DNA of 64,000 bases from Hyalella azteca (taxonomy: Eukaryota > Arthropoda > Malacostraca > Amphipoda > Hyalellidae). Where the stretch lies: the NCBI RefSeq assembly GCF_000764305.2, contig NW_025933374.1, forward strand, positions 155,652-219,651, in the 5' to 3' direction. The notes under the pieces are model-generated. The model worked only from the letters and a program-made list of their open reading frames with translations. It was not told where the DNA came from and searched no databases. Below are positions 47,852 through 60,442 of the stretch, piece after piece (the first letter of the stretch is position 1; every line of letters begins with the position of its first letter). The translations under genes were made by a program, and so were the position numbers.

Positions 47852-50800
47852 CTACAAATCCCAGGAGAAAAGATGATGTTTCACAAGCATGTCCCTGACA
47901 CCCTCTCTCAGTGGCTGCTTAGACGCTCCAGCTGATGAGTAGTCGAAGGTACTCGAGAGGCTGTTGGTGCTGCTGCTGCGTCGGAACGAACGTCTGCTCA
48001 CGGCACCGCTCCCTAGCACACTGATGCGGGACCCTGTCATGTCTTCAGTTGACCGTCGCGGTTGTGGCAGTTCCCACTCAGGGTTGAGGTTGAAAGGGAA
48101 CGCTGCAAGCACCCTGAGCTCGCACTTGATTTGAACCCATCCTGGGGAACGCATGAACGACCAAGGCTGATACCACTTCTCGACCACGGCAGACTGCGAG
48201 CACACGCACTCTAGCCAGAGGTGCAGTACCTGCAAAAATGGCATCGAGTATGGTTCTTGCCTTTAGAATAGTAAAATGTTTATTAATTTGTAATTTATAT
48301 CAAATCGGGGTGTTAAATTTGCCACCATTCTACTTAGGTAGTGAGATTTAGGTTACTTTAGTTCAAGATAATTCCTTGTCGTCTGGCAGTAAAAGCCAGT
48401 TTAATTCATCGACAATGCCGACTCAATGCCGATGCATCTGAACTTAACTAATACTCACGATAAAACAAGATATCAAGTAATAAGAATAATTTTAATTCTT
48501 CAGTCAAGCAAGTAAGTGAAAGGACACTATGCTAATAATTAAAGATTTTCAAAGTCCACAACAGAGAGTCACAAATAAAAAAGACTCGACTTGAAATCGT
48601 TTCGAAGTTACGAATAATAGGGGGAAAAAGATTAAAATCTGGAATCCTCAATAATTCCTACGCAAATGAAGGAACCGAATGCAACGTCCATTCAATAAGA
48701 TGATGACTACAGAGTTTAAAATGATTCTAAGCCTGGATTCTCCGGAATTGCCTTTGTTAAATGAAGGTCTTGGATCACAAGCATAAAACAATACCTGTTC
48801 ATTGAGGCCCATGCAGACGAGGGACCTCAACTTGACGTCCATCTGAGCGTGCGCGGCGTTATGGCTCGCGTTGACGGCCTCGATGCAGCGGTAGAGAAGC
48901 TCCTCAGGCTGCAGGACCTTAGCGTCCTGGTCCAGCCGGAACGTGCGGCACAAAACCAGCCGTGAGTACACGGACGGGAAGTCGGGCGCTACTTCGCGGT
49001 TAGCTGCTTCTTCCAAGAACAGCCATGGATGCCAGACACCCCCGCCTGAGAGTTATAGCTTTCAAGTGGTTGTATCTAAATAAAGCACGTTTCTATAAAT
49101 GCAAGCAATAATAGCAACTTAAAAATACTACGACGCCAATTCCCCATGAGAAAAACGTGGCTTAATTTTCCTCATATTTTGTTAAATATGGTAAACAGAA
49201 GCATATTAAAAAAACCATTCAGTCCGAAATAAGTCACTGATTGTAACGGCCTCGTACCCAAGAGAGGAGACCTCCTCATGCCGTGCAGGAGAAGAGCTTT
49301 AATGGCCGAACAGAGGCCGCCCCGCACGAGGTCGGTGACGTGGGACGTGACCGAGTCGTCCCCAGCGACGCTGTACTGCTTGCTGCGCTCGTCCAGTACC
49401 GTTACGAATTTCGCCGGGAACCAACCTGCGCCGAGCTAACATTAGCGTCGGGGCTACTTGGGTTTACATATTAATTGTGTTTATATGTTAATTGTGTTTA
49501 CATGTTACTTGTGTTTACACGTTACTTGTGTTTGCATACTACTTGTGTTTACACGTTACTTGTGTTTACATACTACTTGTGTTTACATCCTACTTGTGTT
49601 TACATACTACTTGTGTTTATATGTTACTTGTGTATACATATTACTTGTGTTTACACATTACTCGTGTTTATATGTTACTTGTGTTTACATGTTACTTGTG
49701 TTTACATATTACCTGTGTTTACATGTTACTTGTGTTTACATATTACTTGTGTTTACATGTTACTTGTGTTTACATGTTACTTGTGTTTACATATTACTTG
49801 TGTTTACATATTACTTATGTTTACATATTACTAACAGATTGATGGTAAATAGTAACAAACGATCAAATTTTACACACAGAACGTTGTTCGCTCATTGATG
49901 TTTTTCAAAATTATATTTATTCATGATAATAGTATATCAATGTTGCTTGTAAAAAATCATATGGAGCATAAAGTTTTCATAAAATAAACGGCAACGATTC
50001 CATTGGAGATTTGTTAGCATAACTTCACACCTCGGAGGCCGTTGAGTTCGCCCACCCAGCAGTGCTCGTCGCGCTCCGAGATGATTGTGATGATGTCGTT
50101 CTTGCGGAAGCCAAGCTCGTCCTGGTCATGACGTTCAAAATCTGCATGGAAAATTGCATGAAAGGCTTGTGATATAAATCAAGGAAACATTTCTATCCGC
50201 TTACATGCAAGCACAACACGTAACTATTACTTACCGATATTTGATTTCATCATGAAAATAACTGTAAAGATAATAGAACAGTTAAACTGGTACACAAGTT
50301 AACACACCGAGCTTCCAGTCGTTGGATGATCGATTGTCGTTAAATCAAACGAGTAATGAAATGACATGAGTAATCACGTGATATTTAATAGATGAGCGAC
50401 TCGTTGGATGAATGAAAGAAATATCATGAGTAATCCAGTGATATTCAAAATGATTTGTACCTAACAAAGCCTTGGCTCTTCGCCTCCTGGCGGCGGCGGT
50501 GGCCATAAAGCGCGGCAGGTCGCGGCTATGCGACGCGAGGCTGTAGTCCGGCACCAGCGAAACATGGCACAGCGACGGCTCCAAGCTCTGCATCAAAATA
50601 ACATTCAATAAGCCTACTGTGCACGAAATGAATTCTTAATAAACTTAGCCATTAATCTGATAGCTGGAAAATATAAGATATTGAATTATTAAAGCATAGT
50701 AGAAGGTTTACTAGCGCTTCAGATAGCTATCCATTTCGCGCCAGAGGTAAAGTCTTCAGTTACGTCATAGGCATTTCATCTCTTCTGTCTTCCAGGCTTG

Positions 50801-53800
50801 CAGCCTGATCCATTTAGGCGTAGGGATTGGGCGGTAGATTCTTTCCTTGGCGGAGTGAGGGTCAGCTTCGACTTCATGTACAAACTCCAGTATCAACTAT
50901 GCGTGGCTTGGTCTGTGTGATGGGCTAGGTGCAAATACAGTTTCGCGGCGTACGGCCGACAAGCGTTGCCATCATGAGATCATGCTAGATCTCTGGTACC
51001 GGTAGCAGGTTGCATTTTATCAAGTTTTGTCTAAGGTTGTCTGTTCTGAAGTTACTTCGCTGGTCCTCCCTTATCATTCTAGTGAGCATCTCGTCATGAT
51101 CAAAGGCTGATGTGCTGGGGTGACAGTTCTGTCTGATATAGCTGTGCCCATGACACTCCGCTAAGACATACAGTGCTGTCAGGGGTACTAGGCCGTCGTC
51201 ACAATATGGTATAAGGCGGCGCTCAATCAAGTAGCCACGAGTGAGGCGCGTTTGACCAATCCTCAGTCTACACAGCGCTACCTCCTTCTGACGGGATCGC
51301 TGATACAATGAGCTCCATGCTGATACGCTGTCATTGATAGTCCTCAGTTTATTGTCTTGCGTGTTCATCCACAACACGTGCCATATGTGGCAAACGCTTG
51401 CCCTGATGTGGCAGTAGTGGTATAAACGCCCTGATGTGGCGGTTTACTGTGTCCAAAACCAACATCTCAGTAAACTTAATTGTTGATATAAGAGCAGGAG
51501 GACCTTAGATATCGTTCAAATTATTACTTACGCGTATTAGTATTAGTTTTAGTTCAACGATGGTTCAGTAAAGAGACATGCTAGGAAAGTGACGTGCTAT
51601 CTGGAGCACAGCTCACCAGGAAGTGACGTGCTATCTGGAGCACAGCTCACCTGGAAGTGACGCGCTATCTGGAGCACAGCTCACCAGGAAGTGACGTGCT
51701 ATCAGGAGCACAGCTCACCTGGAAGTGACGTGCTATCAGGAGCACAGCTCACCTGGAAGTGACGTGCTATCAGGAGCACAGCTCACCTGGAAGTGACGTG
51801 CTATCTGGAGCACAGCTCACCTGGAAGTGACGTGCTATCTGGAGCACAGCTCACCTGGAAGTGACGTGCTATCTGGAGCACAGCTCACCTGGAAGTGACG
51901 CGCTATCTGGAGCACAGCTCACCTGGAAGTGACGCGCTATCTGGAGCACAGCTCACCTGGAAGTGACGAGCTATCTGGAGCACAGCCTCCCTCAGGTCGA
52001 CCATGAGCTCCGTCTGCCTGACGTTCTTGGTGCGCACGTCGTCGTCTGCGTCGCCCAGCAGCCCCGCCAGCAGCCAGGACGAGCCGCTGTGGCTCAGTTC
52101 CCGCCTGAAAATAAATTATTCTGATAATTTGTGCACTAAACCTACTGAAAAAATGCATTTATATCCATAACTGTATTTGTGATTTTTGCAAATTAATCAA
52201 CACGGAATGATTGTGAAAAGAATTATTTAAAATGCCAGCTCTTCTTCCAATTCGATTGATGTGGTTAAATATCAAGAGATTCCTTGGAATTTATCCAAGT
52301 TTATTGTGCACACGTCCTGATATGCTTTGCAGGTTCAAATTCAATATGCCAAAATTCAATCACTAATTAATGACATTGCATTAAGTAAAGATAATAGAGT
52401 ATCGAAGCCTTCATGATCAATTCTTGATGTATAGGCGAAACTTTACAATTAGTGTTCATTTGATCACTTGTCGGTTAGTTAGGAGGATCCTTGGTTACCG
52501 ATTAAGGTGCTGCTTGGGGAGATGCTGGGGCGGATGATGAAGGTTGATGAGGGTACCGTGCTCATGCATGATGGCGGCCAGTTGTTGACGACGCTGGGTC
52601 TCCACCATCACCTCACACACACCGCTGCTTACGCTCTCCATCATCTGCATCATCAGAGAGGTTTTCAGCCTACATCTGCACCCATCACTGTGATAAAAAC
52701 ACTACGTAAGTAATTGTCTTTCTAATGATACTCTTTTCACTTTTTTTAAAGGTACAGAGAGGAAAAAATCATCAGTAATGCCTAATTCATCTGCATGAAA
52801 TTCAAACATTAGTACAGGACGACACGCCCTGCACTCCGTTAATTTCATTACTGGCAGCACTATCATCCATCAGCATGATACGATAGTATGAGCAATGGCT
52901 GCGGCCGTTGCGGAACTAGTATGGCTTACGGTGTATCTTAACGTGGTCTGCGACTTCGTAGCTCTGAGGCTGAGTATAGCTGAGCATTTTTATACAGAGC
53001 GTTCGCTACAAGGCTTGTTTAAGATCTAAATTTGTGGCCGACGGCTGCGCATCCCTTGTAAGCTCAACATACCAACTTATTATAATTAAAGCTAAATTTT
53101 CCCCTGCTGCTTATAGTACTTCATAAGGAAAACCTTACCTATACTATAAAATTACATGAACTGAACATGACTTGAACAAAATAATGTGGGATAAATGAAA
53201 TAGTGTTCTTTTCTACGTCTATTTAAGAAGATTCGATTAGTTGAATAACATAAATAACAAAGTTAAGTTTAAGTAATGATCACGTGGCAGCCAGGAATGT
53301 TATGCCAACTTAATATACAAGATGACAACAAGACTCACTTTAATAAGGCAGTCAGCATCATCTAAATCGCGTGGGATGTCCGACAGAGCGTTGAAAATGT
53401 CCGCAGAATTGTCCAGAGATCTGATCTCAGCCTCTGTTGATATTTTTTCCAAGTTTTTATAGAAATTCAATGAGTGAATTAAAAAATCCATTAACTATGA
53501 TATCTATGATATTGAATTAGACTCCGTCAATTTTCTGGAGAATTACAAGTATGCAAGGGACTACAAACATTTCACAATTCCATTTTCAAATCACAACAAT
53601 TTTACGTATCCTATGAAGGAGAAAATACACACTTCCCCAACCGTGAACGAGATTAAATTGTAATTTTATAAGCAAATAACAAACTATATAAATCCAAGAA
53701 CAATTCTTCCTGCACCACAGATGAAATTGTTGAAAATGTTATATCTAGGGCTAGAAAACTGAACTTAAATCAAATAAATAAAGAATCAAGTGATCACCTT

Positions 53801-56800
53801 TGATCTTGAGCATTGCAAGGGTAAGTTTGAAGAGCACAACGCTTCCCTCAGAGAAGAAAAGGTCCCAGGCACGCACGAGGAGTTTAACATGCAGCACTGA
53901 AGCAAAGACCGTCACAAACCAGTGCAGCGTGATGAGTGACAACTCGATGTCGTGCTCGGCGATCACTGACGCCAAGTTCGGCAGGAACGACAACACCAGG
54001 GACTGTAGGACACGCTGATCAGCCTGCACACCTGCAACATAACAGGAACTAACTTTCATCTTCTTGTTAACGAGAAAGATGAATTAGGGTAGACTCAGTC
54101 AACATTCACAATAATAAATGTCATGTACTTCCTCAGATGATGGCCACAGTTATTCAATGCAAGCAATCTTGTTCCTAGCACTGAAGTCACACAGATACCC
54201 AACTTCATTCAAAGTTGGTCGTAATTCAAAATGTTCGTAAAATTCTTTCACATATTCAGAATAAATTGTAAAGAACAGTCAATCAAATGTAATCCGGGGT
54301 TCCACTGTACTTTGCCATCCATGGAACATCATGCGAGGGACCAAAATAAAAAAAAATAGTAACGCAATCAACGCCAGTTTGGGGCGGCGGTGTCATAATT
54401 GAACTGATGAATAATGAGAGCTGTTTATGTTTTTGTCATAAATGACGACCGTACCAAAATTCAGGAAATAATTCTATTGATGATGCTTCTAAAAACAGAT
54501 TAAGCACACCAATCGATTATATATTCATGGTATGTCAGCTTAGAATTGTTATCAGTTCAATGGAAATAGAAACTACTACAGAACTCAATTACTTCCGAAG
54601 ATAGCAAATCATAGACCATACCAAAATGATGGCAAATACGTAATGCCACGTACCATGTAAACAATACATAATACCATGTAGCATGCAAATAAAACATAAT
54701 ACCATGTAGCATCACTAGCATGCAACTAATACATAATGTCATGTAGCATGCAGCATACCAACTGTTGCACATAAACATAAGCCATACAGGACCAACAGAA
54801 ATCAACATAAGACAAGATAAGTTACCCATGAGAGTGGAGCTGTAGTAAGAAGCAGGCAAGAGATCCTCGACGATTGTGCACATCAGCCAAAAGGCATCTT
54901 CTTCCTCGAGGAAAAGAAGTAAATTGGCAGCTATCATGCCCATGCCCTGGCAGTAGCTGCAGTTAGTAAACAATTTAACGTGTTAATGAGTCATGTCGGC
55001 TGAAATAACACATTGCACATACATAACCATTCATCAGATTTTTGGAATTGGTTAGTTGAACAACCCAGATACAAAACAAGAGATGTTTTGGCCCAGTAAT
55101 ATTGCAGGAGTAGCTGAAATCCCATTTCCAGGTAAAGAAGGGACTTATGACGAATATTAGCGAACATAAACGCAAAGATAAAAGTTTCAGACATACCCAA
55201 TGTCAGGGAAGAACCAAGCCATGGCTCTCAGCAAGCGACGTAGCCTGGGCACGCCTGTTGCATTCGCATGAGAAAAACAAGCATTGCTGGGCAGGGTCCT
55301 TAGAAGGTCTTTCTCGATCTGCAAAAAGAAGACTGAGATGACGAAAAAATCTTATATAAACTATATTAAATAATACATTATGACATTAAATATTATAATC
55401 AGATTAGAATTTCAATTAAAGATTAATCAATATTTAAATAATAAAATACCAACAACTTATTACCTGAACTGTCCGAATGTCTTTTCAGTGACACTCAGTA
55501 AGAATTAATTGAGTAAAATGGTCTCAATAAGATTTGGTTCGAATAATTGTCCAAATGATATAATAAGGAGGAATAAAAAAGTGGTAACCCTAACTAGTAA
55601 TTATCAAGATAGCCACGGTGAGATATCATTACAGGAATAGATCAGGTAGCTACATCGACACTATTGCAAGAGGACGAGCGAGTGTCGGAGCCGGCAGAAC
55701 ATAAGTAGATGAATATAGTAGAGGTTGTGCTGCGACTGCAGTAAATAGAGATAGGTCCGCTACTGCCTCACGGGATGCTTTAGGAGCTTATATAGTCTTA
55801 CTACAATGACGTCACGGGAGGTGACGCAGGTAATGCTACTGAAGGTATGGGTGGTGACGTAAGACAACACCTGACAGAACATAGGGCGCGCATGCAAGCA
55901 TTTATTAGGCTTTGTTTTCAATTTGCAAACGATATTTACCAAGATCCTGGGAAGTATTATCAAAATTTGAAAACCATGGCAAGAATGAACATTATTTTCA
56001 CAATCGAGAATTAGAATCTACATAATGATTCATATATTCCAAGTTTGGACGTTTGCTGAAAACAAATCTAATAAAGGTTCCTGAACAGTTGTATTATTAA
56101 AGCCACTGCAAGACCTCGCCTGTTAAGCATAACGTATTGTACACGGTTTTGAGAGAAGCATAGTTTGTCATTTGTAAGTCAATGTAAAGCTGACAAACCT
56201 TTGCCTTTCAGTCTTTTATCAAGGTCAGTTTTATAAGATGTAAATAATTGTATAAAGTATGATGTAACACAATAAAGTTATATAAAGCTGTAAATACTGT
56301 TCCCACATAATTTGTCTCAGAATTTCCTCCATCTTTGCCCAGACTTCACAGCATTTGGATAAGTGACAGTAAAAAAGACTTTTAAGTAATTTGATAAGCG
56401 AACATAACAACATCACCTGTCGGTTGGTGGAGAGAATGTCGCTGCTGGAGGCTGACACGAGTTCCTCATAACGTACCTTGGCCGAGCGCTTCTTTTTCAT
56501 GGAACCTATTGAAGCAATGGCCAGAATAATAAATAGTTGCATGGAAAAATGTATACCATTGATGATATATCAATAGAAAACTAATTATAGTTGGTATGAA
56601 CCATGATCGTGATTGTTGACAGATAAATTGTTACAAATAGCAACAGTAGCAGGGCATACAAATAAAACAAACATTACCTTACAAGGGTAACTCAAAATAT
56701 AGAATTATTCTACATAATTTGACAAAAATGTTATATTAAATATCATGAAAGCATTACTGAATAATAAGCTACAACACCATATTAACATACAGGTTTCAAG

Positions 56801-58612
56801 CAAAGTAATTTTTGTCCGCGTCCACTTCAGGGCAAGTACAAAAAGCGATCCAAATCAAATAGTGCTTCATGCTGCAACAGGCTTAGGTGAGTTGAATTGG
56901 TGACTATTTTTCTGTTCACATTTCATCTGCATTACCGGTATTTACTTACCGGTAATTGGATTGCATTAACATAATTGTCATCACTGCCGGTGCTTCTTAG
57001 CTTAGTCACCACCAGAACCTGTCCCTCCTGCAAGCCACCACCAGAACCTGTCGCTCCTGCAAGCCACCACCTGAACCTGTCCCTCCTGCAAGCCACCACC
57101 AGAACCTGTCCCTCCTCCACTTAACTCACCTGCAAGCCGCATCCAGACCTGAGGTCTGAACGAGTGTGGCACGCCCTGCCTGACGAGGGAGCAGAGTTTG
57201 TCTGTTCGTGGCAGTGTTGCGGGCACAGCATCCCAGCACACCTCACCCTCCCCATCACATGAGCTTAGGTTCAGTTCAGCAGCCCACCTTAACCTTGTTA
57301 TGCACATGCACATAATATAAGCATTTTATACGAGTGGTAATAAAACAAACTGTTTTTATCAGTAAAGTCATACATATGTCTTGTTTTATTATGAAATGCA
57401 TTAGGTAAAATTCTAAATAACTTACACTTATATTATAAGTCAAAAATTCAATTAGAAAACAAATAAGATAAATTTTGAGAAAAATTAAGGATTCTCTATA
57501 GTATATGTTGCACCTAATCTCAAAATAGAAGAAACCCAGCTAAGAGAAATCTGTAACTTAACTTACTTCACATTGTTGGATAATCTAAAAATTTATAACA
57601 GATGTATTCAGTGCAGTATGAGTGACATGAAGGGGCAGCTATAGCCAATTAGCTTGAAACTCACTTGTGTAAAGGGTCCTCGGTGAGAGGCTGACTGAGC
57701 AATTTCCTGCTGCTCTGCTCAGGCCCGTCTTCTTCTTCAACTTTGTAGCCAAACTCATCAAATCTACAAGAAATATACACTGTTTATTCAACAGAACCAA
57801 GAAAACAATAACTTCATTGACTAATAATTAAGATTCACCATAGGAAAATTTGAAAATCAAACAAGCAATCCAATTGTCTACTTAAGCTAAAACAGTTTGA
57901 AGGGTTCGTGACACATTAATGATTAATTTAGCTTTGGCTAATGATACTGCCTATGAAACTGTAGCTGAAGCAATCATTTCATCAAATGATAGTCAGCAAA
58001 ATACTACAAAGGGAAATCAATATGAAGTAACCAGTCACCGGTATTCAGGCTGATGGTTGGGGTCCTTGTGGTGATCCAGTGAGGTGAAGGAAGTTAAATC
58101 TTGAGGCCACATGGAAGGAGTTACAGCAGAGAAAGGTTTAGACAGACAAGGTGGAGTACCTCCACGGGGCTCCCTTTGAGAGTCTGCAATGAAGGAAAAA
58201 CTTATAGATAGAGCAAAAGTCTTGGGTGCAAATAAAATTATGGTCAGGCCTCTAATGAAAAAGTTTATAAAAAATAATACAAACATTTACATATCCCTAA
58301 TACAGCAAATGTTAAAGGTGAGCATTTTACTCTCCCAATAGCATGTGGCACACCAAAAATATTTTTTCAAATATTATCTCAGGGTTCAGTATAGATTTTT
58401 TTCAATTTTGAACAATGGAAATCAAGTCAAATTCTATATGAATGAAGAAATTACACATAGTACTTGTATTAAAAAATACCTGCATCAGAACTTTTAGAGC
58501 TTGGATAGAAGACTTCATCATCAGAGGCATCATCTTCATCAAGAGCGGTCTGGAGACGAGCAGCAAGATCACTGCCATGACAGTATCCTTCAGGAGGACG
58601 ATTGCTGAACAT
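47852..58612 (-). CDS. SGSM3: SGSM3 (TBC RabGAP + SH3 + RUN) orthologue, 16 exons
   Basis: Exons: 58612-58480, 58183-58039, 57763-57665, 57293-57130, 56505-56417, 55318-55197, 54956-54826, 54031-53798, 53433-53339, 52644-52499, 52104-51957, 50587-50461, 50141-50031, 49425-49258, 49045-48795, 48229-47852; all phases agree, giving about 846 aa (human about 750). Order matches vertebrate SGSM3: N-terminal [13 protein letters not shown] and [23 protein letters not shown] domain (about 165-400) with arginine-finger motif IEKDLLRT (Arg217) and glutamine-finger YCQG (Gln254), so GAP activity is expected; SH3 (about 541-592, [19 protein letters not shown] to [14 protein letters not shown]); RUN domain to the C-terminus ([16 protein letters not shown]). 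A Ser/Arg-rich insert of about 50 residues in the last exon is extra. SGSM3 acts on RAB/RAP GTPases in endosomal traffic and binds merlin in vertebrates. The acceptor at 52645 and the start ATG at 58612-58610 are the least certain points. Confidence 0.95.
49455..49833 (+). repeat. 17-bp minisatellite, about 22 units, in an SGSM3 intron
   Basis: Unit ACTTGTGTTTACATGTT/ACACGTT/ATATT. It starts about 30 bases from the acceptor side of the 49425 exon. All three plus frames are open through it because the 17-base unit lacks stops in any phase, which yields spurious Cys/Tyr/Val-rich frames. Confidence 0.95.
51000..51400 (-). pseudogene. LINE RNase H / C-terminal fragment in an SGSM3 intron
   Basis: The minus-strand frame includes [40 protein letters not shown], close to the well-known (V/A)LCRLRIGHTRLTHGYL...CDVPLTVRHVLAECP motif after the RNase H domain of I/Jockey-type non-LTR retrotransposons. 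No RT is adjacent. It is in the same orientation as SGSM3. Confidence 0.85.
51584..51990 (-). repeat. 34-bp array of exon end plus splice donor, 12 units (SGSM3)
   Basis: AGTGACG recurs exactly every 34 bases from 51588 to 51962. On the minus strand each unit reads CTCCAGATAGCNCGTCACTT CCAG|GTGAGCTGTG (broken here for length): the last 24 bases of the SGSM3 exon ending at 51957 followed by the first 10 bases of its intron. Only the last unit is exonic (coding LQIARHFQ). The other units keep the coding and donor sequence almost unchanged; variants are CTCCAG/CTCCTG and GCA/GCG at one codon. Confidence 0.95.
52893..53215 (+). repeat. Dispersed repeat of about 320 bp, copy 2
   Basis: Partner of 45290-45605 in the same orientation, lying in an SGSM3 intron. 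A few small indels; the AGTATAGCTGAGCA stretch is extra here. Confidence 0.85.
57002..57120 (-). repeat. 28-29-bp minisatellite next to an SGSM3 splice donor
   Basis: Four units of GGAGGGACAGGTTCTGGTGG plus TGGCTTGCA begin about 10 bases past the donor of the 57293-57130 exon. The unit contains GGCTTGCAGG, resembling the exon end GCGGCTTGCAG|GTGAG. Confidence 0.9.
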
Positions 58613-59550
58613 TCTAATGATAAAGCTTGTGGCGCCACTATTATAGAAACAGTAATATTAAGCTATAAGAAATCCTAAAATTGTTTACAATTACTTCATC
58701 ATTTTTTAATATAAGCAAAAATCTGTCAATTATTTGAAGATGCTTCAGCTAAAATTAAAGGGCTGTGTGTTTAGTTAGCATTGAGATGTTGCTTATTCAA
58801 GTCAGTTATAAATTACTATGCATCATTCCTACTCTCAGAGAAAAATGACCCACAATTTGAAAGAATTCAAAACAATTTTGCTCTGCAGCAATTTTCTGTG
58901 GAGCTCTGTAATAATTTAAACTATAATTAACTAATTAACTAAATAAGGATATTCAAGAAATTGTGTAAATGACTCATTGCAAGTAACAAAATAATATGAG
59001 CTAAACTATTCTGATGCAATGTATTTTCATTGTTTCCCATAACCAGCATGTTATATAATCAACCACTCACCACTGTAAGGCTTTAATACCTTTCTGACAT
59101 GTTCACAATGCTTCTACATCTCACAGCCAGGAAAATATGCATTCAAACCACGGCAAGTGATTCCTGCAATACTTATAAAATTGTTTGCATTCAGCTATTT
59201 TTACTGTGCTTTGTCTGCAAAAAGTATACTTTTTTTCCAGGACATTACATTTTCTTAAAGTTCCCTTACAGCATAAGGTATGTTTCTGTGAGCTAGTGGC
59301 TGAACCATTCTTTCTTTTCTCTCCTTCAGCAGTTTGATAAAGTTGATTTTTCAGTTATTCCCAGATGTCATATATTGTTTGCAGCATGTATTGCATTGCA
59401 TTGTGATAATTTATGTTGTAATGTTTTCTGTTCTTCTGAGTGCAAAGCTTTTCTGAGTTCTCTCAGCCATAACAATTTGCAAGTATAGGTCAGGTAGATG
59501 ATACAGAATTGGGTGCTACCACTAAGGTCAGAGGCAAGGACAGGCAAGTC
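58613..59550. other. Region upstream of SGSM3
   Basis: Presumed promoter and 5' UTR of SGSM3, or a first intron if there is a further 5' exon: the frame stays open upstream of the chosen ATG for at least ten codons. No other gene seen. Confidence 0.45.
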
Positions 59551-60442
59551 GGGTAAACCCGGTATATTCCGACATCGTGGGTAATTCCAACACTTCTCAA
59601 CTTTTTCCTTTATATTAAGCTTTGTCTTAGTTCCACGCATTAGTTGATGGTTGAAATAGTGACGTCATACTATTGCATGCCATACTATTGCCCAAACACT
59701 AGGTCTAGGCCGTCTGGCGGGAAAATGTTACGATCCAAAGAGAAACAGTGCATGTCACCCAGTGAGAACATCAAAAAAACATGCCAAAGTTGATAGTTAA
59801 CCTTGCTCTACCAAATAGTGATAAACTGTTTGTGTAGAAAGAATATTATGGTTTGAGACTTTTAAATAAGTCTGTGAATATATTAGGAATCCTTTAAGTA
59901 TACTTGTATTTGCTGGTTTCAAGTGGTAAATAAATTAATAGATGATTAAGTTGGGCTATGGTTTTAGACACATAAAAACTAATTCCAACACAGCTTGGAA
60001 TTAGACATGCACAGCTTGTTCTGAGCTGTGTCCAAATATTAAAATTTTCTTAATTAAAAGCTTAATAGCTCTTAATTAATAGCTTAATCAAAAAATTAAA
60101 ATTTTTTAATTAAGCTCATTTTGAGCTGTGTCATATTCCAATACAGCTCACACAGGGCACTGGAATTACAAATTAAAAGAGTTTGAAGCGCTGCCAAACG
60201 TCTCACAATATGCCAAATCTAGTCACACACAGCGTCAGAATTCAGGGATTTTGTAGGTTTGAATTCTAAAGGCTTTTAGATAAATATGGCAACAGTTTGT
60301 GACGTTTCATCATTGCTGGCATAGTGTGGTGTTTTGAGAGTGACGTAAACCAATCAGAAGTCGAGTTGCGCATACGGTAATATTTTATAGCCATTCATTT
60401 CTTGTTACGTCCTTAATGTGTCGGAATATAGCGCATTTACCC
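59551..60442 (+). mobile_element. 892-bp GGGTAAAC-type element with empty TTAA site
   Basis: Starts GGGTAAACCCGGTATATTCC and ends in the inverse GGAATATAGCGCATTTACCC. A-type and B-type sub-terminal sequences match the 292-bp MITE at 9875-10166. The A half (59551-59945) is the inverse of 63350-63774, the B half (59950-60442) of 60445-60961. At 59946-59949 it has a single TTAA (GATGATTAAGTTGGG) exactly where the partner copy holds a 2.4-kb insertion. No coding frame. Confidence 0.85.

Noticed and set aside
49458..49898. Overlapping Cys/Tyr-rich open frames
   Set aside because: They arise from the stop-free 17-bp array, run opposite to SGSM3 and occur in all three phases.
52650..52690. Upstream acceptors for the SGSM3 exon at 52644 (at CACAG, GCAG and GTAG)
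   Set aside because: All leave one base before the frame, which does not fit the phase-0 donor at 53339; the GCAG at 52647-52645 fits and gives the family length.
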